A stretch of DNA of 40,818 nt from Candidatus Zymogenus saltonus (GCA_016929395.1 JAFGIX010000086.1:1-40818), one strand, 5' to 3'. Positions 1 to 9,165 are shown, counted from the stretch's first letter. Made by a program: numbers and translations. The notes: generated by a model not told the origin, from the letters alone.

Positions 1-30
1 TACCATCCTCGCATTTTTTGCATTAGCCAT
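1..30 (-). CDS. Start of a gene leaving the window (partial)
   Basis: Only the first ten codons are visible, reading MANAKNARMV on the minus strand. The ATG at 28-30 is preceded by a strong ribosome site, GGAGGAAATA directly before the ATG, and a good sigma-70 promoter lies about 60 bases upstream (90-118). That combination makes a real gene likely although the product cannot be named. The fragment shows no domain or signal peptide in what is visible. Confidence 0.6.
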   Translation of the reverse strand, partial: MANAKNARMV

Positions 31-89
31 TATTTCCTCCGGTAGTATATATTTATCGTTTCTTTATAGAATCGGCAAATGTATTGTGC

Positions 90-118
90 AATATATTGGT
101 ATATTCGGGTTTTGTCAA
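90..118 (-). promoter_or_regulatory. Sigma-70 promoter of the left-edge gene
   Basis: On the minus strand a perfect -35 box TTGACA (113-118) is followed by a 17-base spacer and the -10 box TATATT (90-95, 5 of 6 to consensus). Transcription would begin near 83, giving a leader of roughly 50 bases before the ATG at 30. Confidence 0.75.
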
Positions 119-466
119 CAAAGTTTTGGGGGAATTGGAGGCTCCAGAATTTTTTAATTTGTATTTAGTCGTAAAGAAATGAGGCGAGGCAGACGGTGGA
201 AATACAAATGGGCGAATTGCATGATCGATATCGACAGGAAATTTCATTCCGATTTCATTTATTCTTAATAGTTTTTGTAGGAAAGGGATTATTTAGCATG
301 AGAAATGAAAAGAAAGGGTCTATCACATTAATTAGACACGAAGGAAAAGTGAAAACCTACTCTGAAAAGGGTGGTTGGGGATTCGCTGTTTGCTGTTTGA
401 TATTGAAACTCAGTCCAAAGCCATCAAAACAAATTGGGGGAACGAAAAGAAAGAAGAATTTTACCC
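119..466. other. Noncoding gap after the hybrid kinase gene
   Basis: This gap lies between the 3' end of the hybrid kinase gene and the promoter of the edge gene. Short open frames on both strands lack ribosome sites and recognisable sequence. I see no hairpin terminator and no repeat. Confidence 0.5.
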
Positions 467-3400
467 CTACTTGTCCAGAATCTCCCTGATCTTGCCGTTC
501 AAGTCATTGAGGCGGGCGGGCTTCTGGATAAAACCGTCCCCGCCCTCCATCAGAATATCCTTCGCCTTTCCGTTCTCGGTGTAGCCGGAGGAGATCAGCA
601 CCTTGACATCCGGGTCTATCTCCTTCAATTTTCTGAACGTCTCCATGCCGCTCATTCCGGGCAAGACGTAGTCGAGGATGACCAGGTCGATCTCGTCCCG
701 CATCTCCGTGAAAAGGCCGATCCCTTCCTCACCGTTGGTCGCGGTAATCACCTTATATCCCGTATCTTTAAGGAAATCGCTCCACATATCAACCACAATC
801 GCCTCATCGTCAATGATAAGGAGGGTCTCGTCCCCGGCTGCCTTTCCGATATCCATTTCGGAATCGGCCGCCTTTGCCGCTTCGGGAATCGCGGGGAAAT
901 AGAGCTTAAAGGAGCTGCCCTCCCCGACTTCGCTGTAGACGGTGATTATCCCGGAGTGCTTCTGCATGATGCCGTATATCGTCGAGAGCCCCATTCCCGT
1001 TCCTCCCTTGTGCTCTTTCGTGCTGAAAAAGGGCTCGAAGATGCGCTCCTTTACATCCTTTGTCATGCCGATTCCGGTGTCCGTTACGGTCAGCACCACA
1101 TAATCCCCCTTCTTCGCGCCGATGTGCATCCTGACAAAATCCTCATCCAACAACTTGCTTCTGGTCTCGATAATAAGCCTCCCGCCCATCGGCATGGCGT
1201 CCTTGGAGTTGATACATAGGTTCAAGAGGCACTGCTCGAGATGTCCCCTGTCCCCCTTTATCGTCAAGAGGTCCTCCTCAAGACAGGTCTCGATCGTGAT
1301 GGACTTTTCAAATATGCCGGAGATTAACGGCAGTATCCTTTCAACCACGTCGTTCAGGTTGAGATTTGTAAACTTGTACTCCTCCCCTCTGGCGATGTTC
1401 AAGAGCTGTTTCGTGAGGTCGGACGCCCTCAGCGTTCCGTCATAGATCGTTTTCAAGGCCTTGTAGTCGGGATCGTCCTCATCCTTTTTGATAAGGAGAT
1501 ATTCCGAATAACCCATGATCCCCACGAGAATATTGTTGAAGTTATGGGCCATCCCTCCGGCCAGGGTGCCCAAGGCCTCCATCTTTTGGGTCTGGACAAG
1601 CTGGGCCTCGAGGCTCTTCTTCTCGGTCATGTCCTTTATTATCCCCTGATAGCCGATTATCTCTCCGGTCTCGTCTCTCCTCACAGACGACGTAACGAGG
1701 GTCTCTATAAAAGTCCCGTCCTTTTTTCTAAAGGTGATTTCATAGTCCGTCAAAAATCCCTCCCTGTTCAGGGCCTCTTGAATTTCTTTCCTGTAGTCGG
1801 GATCTTTGTAGATATCCTTTAAATCCATATTTAAAAGCTCATCCCGGGCATAACCAAAAAGCTTTTCGCCCGCCTGATTTATATCTTCAAATCTTCCCCC
1901 TATCGTTGAAAGATAGATCGTATCCCTGGAGGATTGGAAAAGATTGCGGTACCTTTCCTCACTCTCCTTCAAGGCCTCCTCGGCCGCCTTTCGCTCCGTT
2001 ATATCACGAATGATTATGAGAATCGCAGGCTCACCCCTATACATAATCATGCTTGCATTGAACTCTACGTCCACCCTGCGACCGTTTTTATGCTTTGCCG
2101 CCGATTCATATGTTGAAGGCACATACTTGCCGGAAATTCTGTTTCTGTAATTAGCAGAAACCTTGTCGGCCTCGTCCGGATGTACGAAATCGAAAAAATC
2201 CGTGTCAATTATTTCATTGGCATCATAACCGCCTATTTCACACACGCGTCGATTTACGTACTTGATCTTTTTTTCTTGAACAATAATAATGCCGTCATTC
2301 GCCTGCTCCACAAGTATTCGATATTTCTCTTCGCTTTCAACGAGCGCCTCTTCGGCCTTCTTCTTTTCCGTAACATCGCTTAAAAATGTGAGGGAAGCGG
2401 GTTTCCCGTCCCATGTTATCGAAATGCCTGTTCCCTCGACCCACCTTATGCTTCCATCTTTCCTTAAGAGCCTGTAGAGATTCGGTTTGAGGAAATCCTC
2501 TCCGTTAATCTCCTTGAAATATCTCGAAAGGACCTCCTCTAAATCTTCGGGGTGAATAAACTTCTCTAAGGGTATCGAGGCAAGCTCTTCTTCCGAGTAT
2601 CCCGAAATCTCTACGGTTTTTGGATTTGAAAATTTGACAAGATTGTCTTGAAGGACGAGTATGGCCTCCTTGGCGCTGTCCACCAACGTCCGATATTTGT
2701 CCTCCGATTCAATCAGCGCCCTCTCGGTCAGCACCCTGTCATTTATATTCCTGGCAACGATATTGATAGATACAACAGATCCACCCCTATCTTTCACCGG
2801 CCTTGTGATGGTGGAAAACCACTTGTAATCACCTTTTTTATCTATTGCCCTGATTTCGGCCTCGAAGGAATTCCCCTTTAAACTCTCTTTAAGGGCTTCC
2901 CTGAGAATTGAATAATCATCGGGGTGAGTAGTCGTCAAGGAGTTTTTCCCGATTATCTCGTCTCTCCGATAACCGCTCTCCCTGAGAAACGAATCGTTGA
3001 CCTGAAGAAACGCGCCCTTTAGATCGATGGTGAAGATAACATCTACGGCATTTTCGATTATATCCCTGTACTTCTCTTCGCTTCTCTTTAACGCCTCCTC
3101 CGCCAATATCCTCTTGGAGATATCTCTACAGATGCAAAAGACGACATCATCTCCCCCCCACCGTCCCCTTGTGCATTTTGCCTCTACCGGAATCGACGTC
3201 TTGTCTGTCTTTAATAAAGGTACAGCGTAGATACCGGAGTTACCTTTAAAAAGAGCGCCAGCGATCTTATCCTTATTCTGCCCCCTCCCGATAGAGAGGA
3301 GATTATTGAAATCGGTGCCTAAAAGCTCCTCGATCGGATACCCGAGCCTCCTCTCCACCGCCGGATTGACATGAACGATCTTGCCGTCATATTGATAGAT

Positions 3401-4411
3401 AAAGAGGAGGTCCTCCATAGTATCAAAAAGGGTCTGCAGGTTTTCTCTCCCCTTTTTAACCTCTTCCAGGGCTCCGGCCGCACGGAGAGCCTCGTAGCTG
3501 AAGGACGCCAGAATTTGGCCCATCTCGGAATCTTTATCATTAAAGGATGATCTGGCCTTGTTATGAAGAGTGATTATGCCTTTTATCTCATCCGTTGAAT
3601 CGTTGAGGCTAAATACGAGGAGAGAGCCGTCTTTGTATCCATTCCACCCGCTTTTCTTAAGTCCCCCCGCCTTTTCAATGTCTTCAATAAGCGTCGCCCC
3701 CCCTTCCCTCAAGGCTTTCTCCAATATCGTGCCCTTTTCAAGAGGGAGGGGAATTTTTTCCGCCGCGTGTCCGGGGTCAAGGGAATGAGCGAGGATCAGC
3801 GAATCGTCTTCAATGATATACAGGCTTCCCCCCTCTACATCCATGTTTTCCTTAAACTCCTCAAGGAGTATTCTCCCCATCTCCTTGATCTTTGAGGCGG
3901 CCGTCAGTTTTCCGGTCGACTTGACAATCGCCCTCAAACGTCTGTTCGTATCCGTTAGCTCCCTGCTTTTCTCCCTGATGGCGTGTTCCGCGGCTTCTCT
4001 TTCATTTTCGAGCCTTATCCTTTCAAAGCACCTGTCCAACGTGGCCAAAAGCTCCCGTTCCTCGAGAGGTTTTTGGAGGTAGTCATAGGCTCCCTCCTGA
4101 ATCGCCTCGATGGCCGTATCGGCGGCTTCACGGAGGACCATCATCACGCAGATCAAAGTGGGCCTTTTCCCCCTCAACCACGAGAGGAGGTCAATCCCTC
4201 TCTCCCCCCCGAGACAAACATTTACGAGAGCCACGTCCGCGTCAAAATCCTCGATTTTGTTACAGGCCTCCTCAACGCCCTTCGCCGCCTCGGTCAGGTA
4301 TCCCCGCGACTTGAGCACCTCGTTCAGGCTCTCGATAGAATCCCGGTCGTCATCTACGATAAGGATGCGACGACCGGAAGAGAAATCCTTATTACTCCCG
4401 TCAACGGCCAT
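467..4411 (-). CDS. Hybrid sensor histidine kinase, REC-GAF-PASx5-HK-REC
   Basis: A 1314-residue soluble signalling kinase with no membrane segment, so it should sense cytoplasmic signals. Order: receiver-like domain (about 15-130), short coiled coil, GAF (about 155-320), five PAS domains (about 333-945), histidine kinase core, C-terminal receiver (about 1195-1310). The phospho-acceptor His956 lies in the AGGMAHNFNN motif; the ATPase has the DTGIGM and GGTGMGLS boxes. The C-terminal receiver is complete: Asp1201-Asp1202, Asp1247 in LDYVLPG, Lys1297. The N-terminal receiver is degenerate: Asn64 replaces the phosphorylated Asp (codon AAT) and Val92 the switch Thr/Ser, though Asp20-22 and Lys114 remain. 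GGGAGGAATT precedes the ATG, about 15 bases away. It stands alone, with no partner regulator visible. Targets are unknown. Confidence 0.9.
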   Translation of the reverse strand: MAVDGSNKDFSSGRRILIVDDDRDSIESLNEVLKSRGYLTEAAKGVEEACNKIEDFDADVALVNVCLGGERGIDLLSWLRGKRPTLICVMMVLREAADTAIEAIQEGAYDYLQKPLEERELLATLDRCFERIRLENEREAAEHAIREKSRELTDTNRRLRAIVKSTGKLTAASKIKEMGRILLEEFKENMDVEGGSLYIIEDDSLILAHSLDPGHAAEKIPLPLEKGTILEKALREGGATLIEDIEKAGGLKKSGWNGYKDGSLLVFSLNDSTDEIKGIITLHNKARSSFNDKDSEMGQILASFSYEALRAAGALEEVKKGRENLQTLFDTMEDLLFIYQYDGKIVHVNPAVERRLGYPIEELLGTDFNNLLSIGRGQNKDKIAGALFKGNSGIYAVPLLKTDKTSIPVEAKCTRGRWGGDDVVFCICRDISKRILAEEALKRSEEKYRDIIENAVDVIFTIDLKGAFLQVNDSFLRESGYRRDEIIGKNSLTTTHPDDYSILREALKESLKGNSFEAEIRAIDKKGDYKWFSTITRPVKDRGGSVVSINIVARNINDRVLTERALIESEDKYRTLVDSAKEAILVLQDNLVKFSNPKTVEISGYSEEELASIPLEKFIHPEDLEEVLSRYFKEINGEDFLKPNLYRLLRKDGSIRWVEGTGISITWDGKPASLTFLSDVTEKKKAEEALVESEEKYRILVEQANDGIIIVQEKKIKYVNRRVCEIGGYDANEIIDTDFFDFVHPDEADKVSANYRNRISGKYVPSTYESAAKHKNGRRVDVEFNASMIMYRGEPAILIIIRDITERKAAEEALKESEERYRNLFQSSRDTIYLSTIGGRFEDINQAGEKLFGYARDELLNMDLKDIYKDPDYRKEIQEALNREGFLTDYEITFRKKDGTFIETLVTSSVRRDETGEIIGYQGIIKDMTEKKSLEAQLVQTQKMEALGTLAGGMAHNFNNILVGIMGYSEYLLIKKDEDDPDYKALKTIYDGTLRASDLTKQLLNIARGEEYKFTNLNLNDVVERILPLISGIFEKSITIETCLEEDLLTIKGDRGHLEQCLLNLCINSKDAMPMGGRLIIETRSKLLDEDFVRMHIGAKKGDYVVLTVTDTGIGMTKDVKERIFEPFFSTKEHKGGTGMGLSTIYGIMQKHSGIITVYSEVGEGSSFKLYFPAIPEAAKAADSEMDIGKAAGDETLLIIDDEAIVVDMWSDFLKDTGYKVITATNGEEGIGLFTEMRDEIDLVILDYVLPGMSGMETFRKLKEIDPDVKVLISSGYTENGKAKDILMEGGDGFIQKPARLNDLNGKIREILDK

Positions 4412-4574
4412 GATCGTCTGCTAATTCCTCCCAATTGGCACGGTACTCCCGGTGATACCTAAAAGATCACCGGATTTAAACAAGTCACTCAACACCCCTA
4501 ACACCGACATTTAGCGAAGTCTCTCTATCGTACCCCCTTCTTCATCCGCAAAGGCGCTCACGACTAACGCCGCA

Positions 4575-4603
4575 ATAATCCTGGCTTTCCGAAAGCTTGT
4601 CAA
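4575..4603 (-). promoter_or_regulatory. Candidate promoter of the hybrid kinase gene (proximal)
   Basis: TTGACA at 4598-4603, a 17-base spacer, then GATTAT at 4575-4580 (4 of 6). It lies about 165 bases upstream of the kinase start, so a long leader would result. A second candidate lies further upstream. Confidence 0.4.
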
Positions 4604-4693
4604 CACCATCAACTCAAAAAATCACTTTGTTTTCGGATTATCTCTTAATAGGATCAAATTATAGAAAGATTGCCTTTTCAATTAAAGGATTTG

Positions 4694-4722
4694 ATTATAA
4701 TTACATTCGACCTCAATTGCAA
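4694..4722 (-). promoter_or_regulatory. Candidate promoter of the hybrid kinase gene (distal)
   Basis: TTGCAA at 4717-4722 (4 of 6), a 17-base spacer and a perfect TATAAT at 4694-4699, reading toward the hybrid kinase. The AT-rich surroundings fit a promoter region but also raise the odds of a chance match. Confidence 0.4.
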
Positions 4723-4791
4723 GGGCAAACAATAAGATAAGAGTCTAAATGCGTGAGGGAGACTGCCAGATTACGACACCTTCAACAGTGA

Positions 4792-4826
4792 GCCGCAGCA
4801 TCTTCCTCTCATCACGATGCTGCGGC
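4792..4826. repeat. 11-bp perfect inverted repeat (hairpin)
   Basis: Arms GCCGCAGCATC (4792-4802) and GATGCTGCGGC (4816-4826) pair perfectly around a 13-base loop. No T run follows on either strand, so it is not a typical intrinsic terminator. It sits about 120 bases past the stop of the 4947-5039 ORF in that ORF's direction, and could be an RNA-stabilising hairpin or a REP-like element. Confidence 0.55.
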
Positions 4827-4946
4827 GCGAATATCGAGAGACCCCCCCTTTTAGGGCCGGCGTCTCTAAACCGCGATGAATCGGGCCGGTTTAATCCCCA
4901 TCAAATCGATCGCAGTGTCAGGCATTCTCTTTCGATTCCGCCTCGA

Positions 4947-5039
4947 TCAAAATAATTTCGGCGGTAGTCTTCGGCCGGTCACGGCCGTCGCCTGCTTAAA
5001 GGCCTTCCACACCATATTCGTCTTTATGCTCTTCGCCAT
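4947..5039 (-). CDS. Short ORF with strong RBS, 30 residues, unknown
   Basis: The ATG at 5037-5039 is preceded by AGGAGGGGGGAG, an excellent ribosome site, and the product begins MAKSIKTNMVWKAFKQA. It ends after 30 residues with TGA. An overlapping frame continues with protein-like sequence ending TAEIILIEAESKENA and a stop, so this may be a longer small protein of about 45 residues broken by a frameshift. It is basic, with no signal peptide. The opening loosely resembles the left-edge gene (MANAKNARMV). The gap 4727-5171 otherwise holds only a hairpin. Confidence 0.35.
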   Translation of the reverse strand: MAKSIKTNMVWKAFKQATAVTGRRLPPKLF

Positions 5040-5171
5040 CTCCCCCCTCCTGTTATAAAGCTTAAAAATTTTTATATGAAAAGTATTTATAAATTATGCC
5101 CCCATTTCAATTACTATTAATTCAGTTTGTTTTAGATCAGCTCCTGCTTTTAAAAATAGTCCGCCGCGCGC

Positions 5172-5642
5172 TCACCCGACGAGATAGGTGCCACGTCCCA
5201 CCGCGATCGTCTCCCCGTTGTCATTTGTAAGCTCCATCCCTATCGTCGCCACCTTCCCACCCATTCTCACGGTTGATCCCTCGCACAAGAAGTACTCTCC
5301 GAGGCCGGGCCTCAAATAATCGACCCTGAGGTCCACCGTGCTGACCTTCTCGACGCGCCGAAAAATATCCTCCTTCGACATCCCCTCCATCTTCTCTATC
5401 ACCTCCACCGCCGCCATGATCCCGCCGACGATATCGATGAGGGAGGAGATTACCCCGCCGTGGAGCATGCCCCTGATAAAATTCCCTATCAGCCCCTCCT
5501 TCATCTGTATCCTGACCGTGACGCCTTCCCGGCCGACGGCAACGACCTCAAGCCCCAAGAACATGTTGTAGGGCATCCGTTTTTCGTAGGTATCTTTTAG
5601 AAGCTCAACGGCCCCCGCAAAATCGCTTTTATCACCGGACAT
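5172..5642 (-). CDS. PaaI-type hotdog thioesterase
   Basis: A 156-residue single hotdog-fold protein, the usual length for PaaI/YdiI-like acyl-CoA thioesterases, which hydrolyse acyl-CoA thioesters in the cytoplasm. The diagnostic helix reads GMLHGGVISSLIDIVGG, with the HGG motif at 61-63 and Asp70 at the acidic position typical of the family. The later strand STVDLRVDYLRPG (about 101-113) is also characteristic. AGAGGAAATCAAT precedes the ATG. It is followed on the same strand by the hybrid kinase after a long gap and preceded, 128 bases away, by the CsaA-like gene. The natural acyl substrate cannot be read from the sequence. Confidence 0.85.
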   Translation of the reverse strand: MSGDKSDFAGAVELLKDTYEKRMPYNMFLGLEVVAVGREGVTVRIQMKEGLIGNFIRGMLHGGVISSLIDIVGGIMAAVEVIEKMEGMSKEDIFRRVEKVSTVDLRVDYLRPGLGEYFLCEGSTVRMGGKVATIGMELTNDNGETIAVGRGTYLVG

Positions 5643-5770
5643 ATTGATTTCCTCTATCCTTTGATCCCGCCTCTATCCCGTCGGGTTTCTTTGGAAAAAT
5701 AAAAAAGGTGTCACCCCTCAAAAAAACGTGACTGATTTTACCCCGGACAGATTGACTTTCCATCGGGCGT

Positions 5771-6097
5771 TCAATAAACCCTGACGCCGTTTCCGACCGA
5801 TCTCTCCGGGGCGAGGAGGACCACGCCACTGTCGCCGTCGACCCCCAGTATTAAGACCTCCGACTTGATCCCGGCAATCCGCTTGGGCGGTAAATTCGCC
5901 ACGCAGACAACCTGCCTTCCGACAAGCTCCTCGGCCTTGTGAAGGTCAACAATCTGGGCGCTCGAAAGCCGCGTCCCGAGCCCGCCCAAATCGATCGTAA
6001 GCACGTAGGAGGGAACCCTCGCCTTTTCGTTAAGCTTTACCGAGACGACCGTCCCCACTCTCATATCGACCTTTCTGAAAAGCTCGTAATCTATCAT
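5771..6097 (-). CDS. csaA: CsaA-like tRNA-binding domain protein
   Basis: A 108-residue protein made of a single EMAP/Trbp111-type OB fold, the same size as CsaA. Members dimerise and bind tRNA, and CsaA has been linked to export chaperoning. Recognisable segments are FRKVDMRVGTVVSV at 8-20, SSAQIVDLH near 45, GRQVVCVANLPP near 60 and the closing VVLLAPERSVGNGVRVY. I chose the ATG at 6095-6097 because GGGGGTATTT lies directly before it and the protein then starts in register with the family; the open frame extends 20 codons further up without a better site. The thioesterase gene follows on the same strand after 128 bases. Confidence 0.85.
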   Translation of the reverse strand: MIDYELFRKVDMRVGTVVSVKLNEKARVPSYVLTIDLGGLGTRLSSAQIVDLHKAEELVGRQVVCVANLPPKRIAGIKSEVLILGVDGDSGVVLLAPERSVGNGVRVY

Positions 6098-6113
6098 AAA
6101 TACCCCCAACCGT

Positions 6114-6142
6114 TTTTTAATATAAAGTCGACGGGATGTCAA
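6114..6142 (-). promoter_or_regulatory. Candidate promoter of the csaA-like gene
   Basis: TTGACA at 6137-6142, a 17-base spacer and TAAAAA at 6114-6119 (4 of 6). The transcript would begin only about ten bases before the chosen ATG, just including the GGGGG ribosome site, which supports the downstream start of the gene. Confidence 0.4.
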
Positions 6143-6850
6143 AAGGAAAAACCGCAAAAAACGCGCTTTCCATCGATTGTCGTTTTCAAGAGATTATTCG
6201 GATCGAGAGGCAGGCCTCGACCGACCGGACAAATACCTCTTATCGGCTGTTATTGTATTTTATGATTTTTAAGTCTCTCGGACCGAAGCCGGGATTCGAT
6301 GAAGTGCGATTTTATACGGGATAAACAGGTTGGATCTGTCCAGCGGGCACAAATGCGAAAAAATCGAAGCGGTCAGTGAAGGAACGATAGAGACCACGAA
6401 TCGTCGGAAGATTTAACAGAGGCGGCCTTGGCCCTTTTTTAAGGGCGAAGGGCACGAGCAATCACTTGATTAAAAAAATGGAATTTTGAGTTAGTCGTAA
6501 AGCCTGTCTGAAATCTGTGAAGTACTGAATTAGAGTGATTAAATCACAGAGAAATAACGAGATTTGAGAGCCAAAAATCGGCCGGGACGGGAGCTTTTTT
6601 CAACCTCGTCCGCCCCTCGTCCATTGCCCAGTTTTCACCCGATTCCCCCGACCTCCGACCCCCCTGTTTTCACCCAACCCCGCTTACGACCCATGACATG
6701 CTCTCTTTGGGTCGTGTCTCTTCCCCCCTTCTTAGGATGCTTTTTAATTTCCCTACCTTGAGGGGAAGCCGATTAAAAGCCCCTATCTCCCCATTTCCTG
6801 CAAGCGGTTTTATGACAGGGGCGCCTTTTATCTATTTATCTTTCGGGGAA
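6143..6850. other. Noncoding gap with C-rich tract downstream of lptD
   Basis: No convincing gene on either strand. From about 6590 to 6800 the plus strand is pyrimidine-rich, that is G/A-rich in the direction of lptD transcription. It contains CCCCTATCTCCCC (6780-6792), whose complement matches a motif also found after the aldolase gene. The stretch 6789-6830 is a degenerate copy of the repeat at 6854-6966. Confidence 0.55.
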
Positions 6851-6853
6851 GCC

Positions 6854-6966
6854 CATGACCCGCAACCCATTTTCTCATCACCCGCAAGCACTATTAGCAA
6901 CAATGGCATTCCTAATTCTTTGTCCAGTCTAAGTGGAGGTTCATGACCCGCAACCCATTTTCTCAT
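6854..6966. repeat. 25-bp direct repeat, two copies, with imperfect extension
   Basis: An identical 25-base unit beginning CATGACCCGCAACCCATT occurs at 6854-6878 and 6942-6966, starts 88 bases apart. Similarity continues imperfectly for about 18 more bases past each copy (CCCGCAAGCACTATTA versus CCAGCGAGCACTTTTA). A weaker copy lies at 6789-6830. The block ends at the lptD stop and looks like a decaying local duplication. Confidence 0.8.
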
Positions 6967-7002
6967 TGCCAGCGAGCACTTTTACGACCGGGGCGGCAGA
7001 TA

Positions 7003-9165
7003 TTACCTGAATCTCATCGAGCCCAACCCTTCGAGCGTAAGGGTCAGCATGAACCCATAGTCTTCGCTGTTGTCTTCGTGTTCCCAGCGCTTACGATAAA
7101 GCTCAAGATATACTCCCCAGCATTGGGGATGATAGTCGATACCTATACCCAAATAGTCGGGCCCTATTTCATTCTCTTCTTCATCTTCGCTATCGTCCCC
7201 GCTTCTCAGATAGTTAATGGAATAAAAATATAGGTCCAGGTCATCGTAGACCACGAACTTCAGCTCTCCGTTTATATACTCGTATTCACGCAGTCTGAAT
7301 CTCTCCTCATCCTTCTTATAGACGTGCTTACTCACATTGTTGTAACTAACCGAAAGATAGTCGCCCCTTAGATCCTTCAGGGTAATGCCCCCGGAGATCA
7401 ACGTAAAATCATCTAAGAAATGATCATACTCCGTCTTGAAGGTCAAGTTCAAATAGTCTGAAGGCTTGGAACTGAGAATTGCGTAGGTGGTTATGTAATT
7501 TCCATGAACATCGTACGGCACGCTGTCGGGGTCTTTATCAAAATCTATATTGACTCCCAACTCAAGATTCAATAAATTTCTTGTGAGCGCATCTCTCTCT
7601 GGTGATGCGACATTCCCCGCGAGACTATTGATCAGGGCAAAAGACAATATGCTCTTGCCCCAGACCCTGTCCTTGTCATCCAGCCTTGGGTATTTGTTCT
7701 GGTCGATATAGGGCGAAAACGTATAACCGACAGCCGGACTCAGCGTATACTCTATTGAATTGAACGATCCGAGATCGGTGTCATATGTCCATGAATAATC
7801 CGCGTGAGTCTTTACGCCGGTCTCGAAGGTAAATCGGTCCATACTCGACGGGTAGTCCCTGTCGTTTTCGGGCCACCACCATGTAAATATTCCATCAATC
7901 CACGGCTCCACGGTGACAGGTCCCATGGCGATGGGGGCGGTCAGCCCCGGCCGGGCATCAACGCGCATTCCCCTGACGCCCCTTTTACGATAGAAATTTG
8001 AAAAGGATGAGTCCATATCAAAGACCAGGGGTGTCCCCGGGATATTATACGGCTTCGTTATGAAAAGGAATTCGGGCAGGACCTGGATCGTCTTCCTGTC
8101 CTTTTTGTCGTCCATATCATCACGGTATATGAAATTGATGTAGAAATCCGCCCAGCTGACTTCCTTTTTAAAGGAAACTTTTGATGTCAGGTATCTCGGC
8201 TTACTTTTGATCAAGTCGTCGTAGAATGACCCCAGATCATCATAGTAGTCGTCATCGCTGACGAGGTTTATATCCCATATGGTATATACATTCCAGGGAA
8301 GCTCTTGTTCGTGGTCAAAGTTAAACGCCCAGCGAAAATCATCTTTTATCAAGTCCTCTATGAAAGAGAAGTTTGTCTGACCTTTCAGGTTTTCCTTTAG
8401 AAAATATCTGTATTCGAGGCCGAGCTTTACGCCGCGTTTTGTCATGATGTCTGTGACGATCGTGGCATCCGTACTCTTGTTTATCGCCCAAAAATAGGAG
8501 AATAGGAATTTTGCGCCGCTCTCATCGGAAAAACCGACTCTTGGGATCAGAAAACCGGATTGACGCTTGGTCTTGACGGGTATGATCGCATAGGGCCAGT
8601 AGAGGACCGGGATTTCCTTTACGTGAAAGGAGCTTCCCCAGGCCGTGGCATAGCCCTCCACGGTCAGGTCGGCCTCTCTCGCCTTAATCTTCCAGGCGGG
8701 AGATTCCCCGTCACAGGTGGTGAAAGTGCCTCTCAAAAGGTGGTAGTCCTTCTCCCCTAACTTCTCCAGCTCCTTGCCGGAGATATAGAAGTTCTTTTCC
8801 GCGTAAAAGATCATGCCGTTGTAGATAATGCCGGTCTGGGTGTCCATCTTTATCTTTACCAGGTCGCCCTCGACCTTATCCTCGCCGTCGTATAGGGAGA
8901 CGTTGCCTTCCGCCTCGGCCATCTTGGTCTCCGCCCACAAGGTCACCTTGTCGGCCTTGAGCAGGGCGTTTCCTCTCGTTATTTCGACATTACCCTCGGC
9001 GGTGTAAACCGCGTTTTCCCGATCATACGTAAGCATGTCGGCGGAAATCAGGATAGGTATGGTTTTATCGCCAAAATCCATATCCTTAAACTGAGCAAAG
9101 GAGACAGTCGATGCCGATAGTATGAAAAGGACTACGTAAGTGAACAGATATTTTCTTTTAAACAT
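7003..9165 (-). CDS. lptD: LPS-assembly outer membrane protein LptD
   Basis: A 720-residue outer membrane protein that inserts lipopolysaccharide into the outer leaflet at the end of the Lpt bridge. A signal peptide (1-24, ending VSFA before Gln25) leads to an OstA-type periplasmic jellyroll (about 35-145: ISADMLTYDRENAVYTAEGNV and following) and then the LptD barrel, with the family signature around ExPVLYWPYAIIPVKTKRQSGFLIPR near 185-210. The C-terminus ends in SMRFR, an aromatic-containing barrel end. Only two cysteines are present, Cys151 after the jellyroll and Cys682 near the last strands, so one inter-domain disulfide is possible, versus two in E. coli. No strong ribosome site is seen. 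The partner LptE is not visible. Confidence 0.92.
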   Translation of the reverse strand: MFKRKYLFTYVVLFILSASTVSFAQFKDMDFGDKTIPILISADMLTYDRENAVYTAEGNVEITRGNALLKADKVTLWAETKMAEAEGNVSLYDGEDKVEGDLVKIKMDTQTGIIYNGMIFYAEKNFYISGKELEKLGEKDYHLLRGTFTTCDGESPAWKIKAREADLTVEGYATAWGSSFHVKEIPVLYWPYAIIPVKTKRQSGFLIPRVGFSDESGAKFLFSYFWAINKSTDATIVTDIMTKRGVKLGLEYRYFLKENLKGQTNFSFIEDLIKDDFRWAFNFDHEQELPWNVYTIWDINLVSDDDYYDDLGSFYDDLIKSKPRYLTSKVSFKKEVSWADFYINFIYRDDMDDKKDRKTIQVLPEFLFITKPYNIPGTPLVFDMDSSFSNFYRKRGVRGMRVDARPGLTAPIAMGPVTVEPWIDGIFTWWWPENDRDYPSSMDRFTFETGVKTHADYSWTYDTDLGSFNSIEYTLSPAVGYTFSPYIDQNKYPRLDDKDRVWGKSILSFALINSLAGNVASPERDALTRNLLNLELGVNIDFDKDPDSVPYDVHGNYITTYAILSSKPSDYLNLTFKTEYDHFLDDFTLISGGITLKDLRGDYLSVSYNNVSKHVYKKDEERFRLREYEYINGELKFVVYDDLDLYFYSINYLRSGDDSEDEEENEIGPDYLGIGIDYHPQCWGVYLELYRKRWEHEDNSEDYGFMLTLTLEGLGSMRFR

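Noticed and set aside
434-1219. Long plus-strand open frame of 261 codons
   Set aside because: It lies antisense inside the hybrid kinase gene and shows no family resemblance; GC-rich codon bias opens such shadows.
6854-6966. CRISPR-like repeats
   Set aside because: There are only two exact copies, with an 88-base period and a decayed third copy, and no cas gene.
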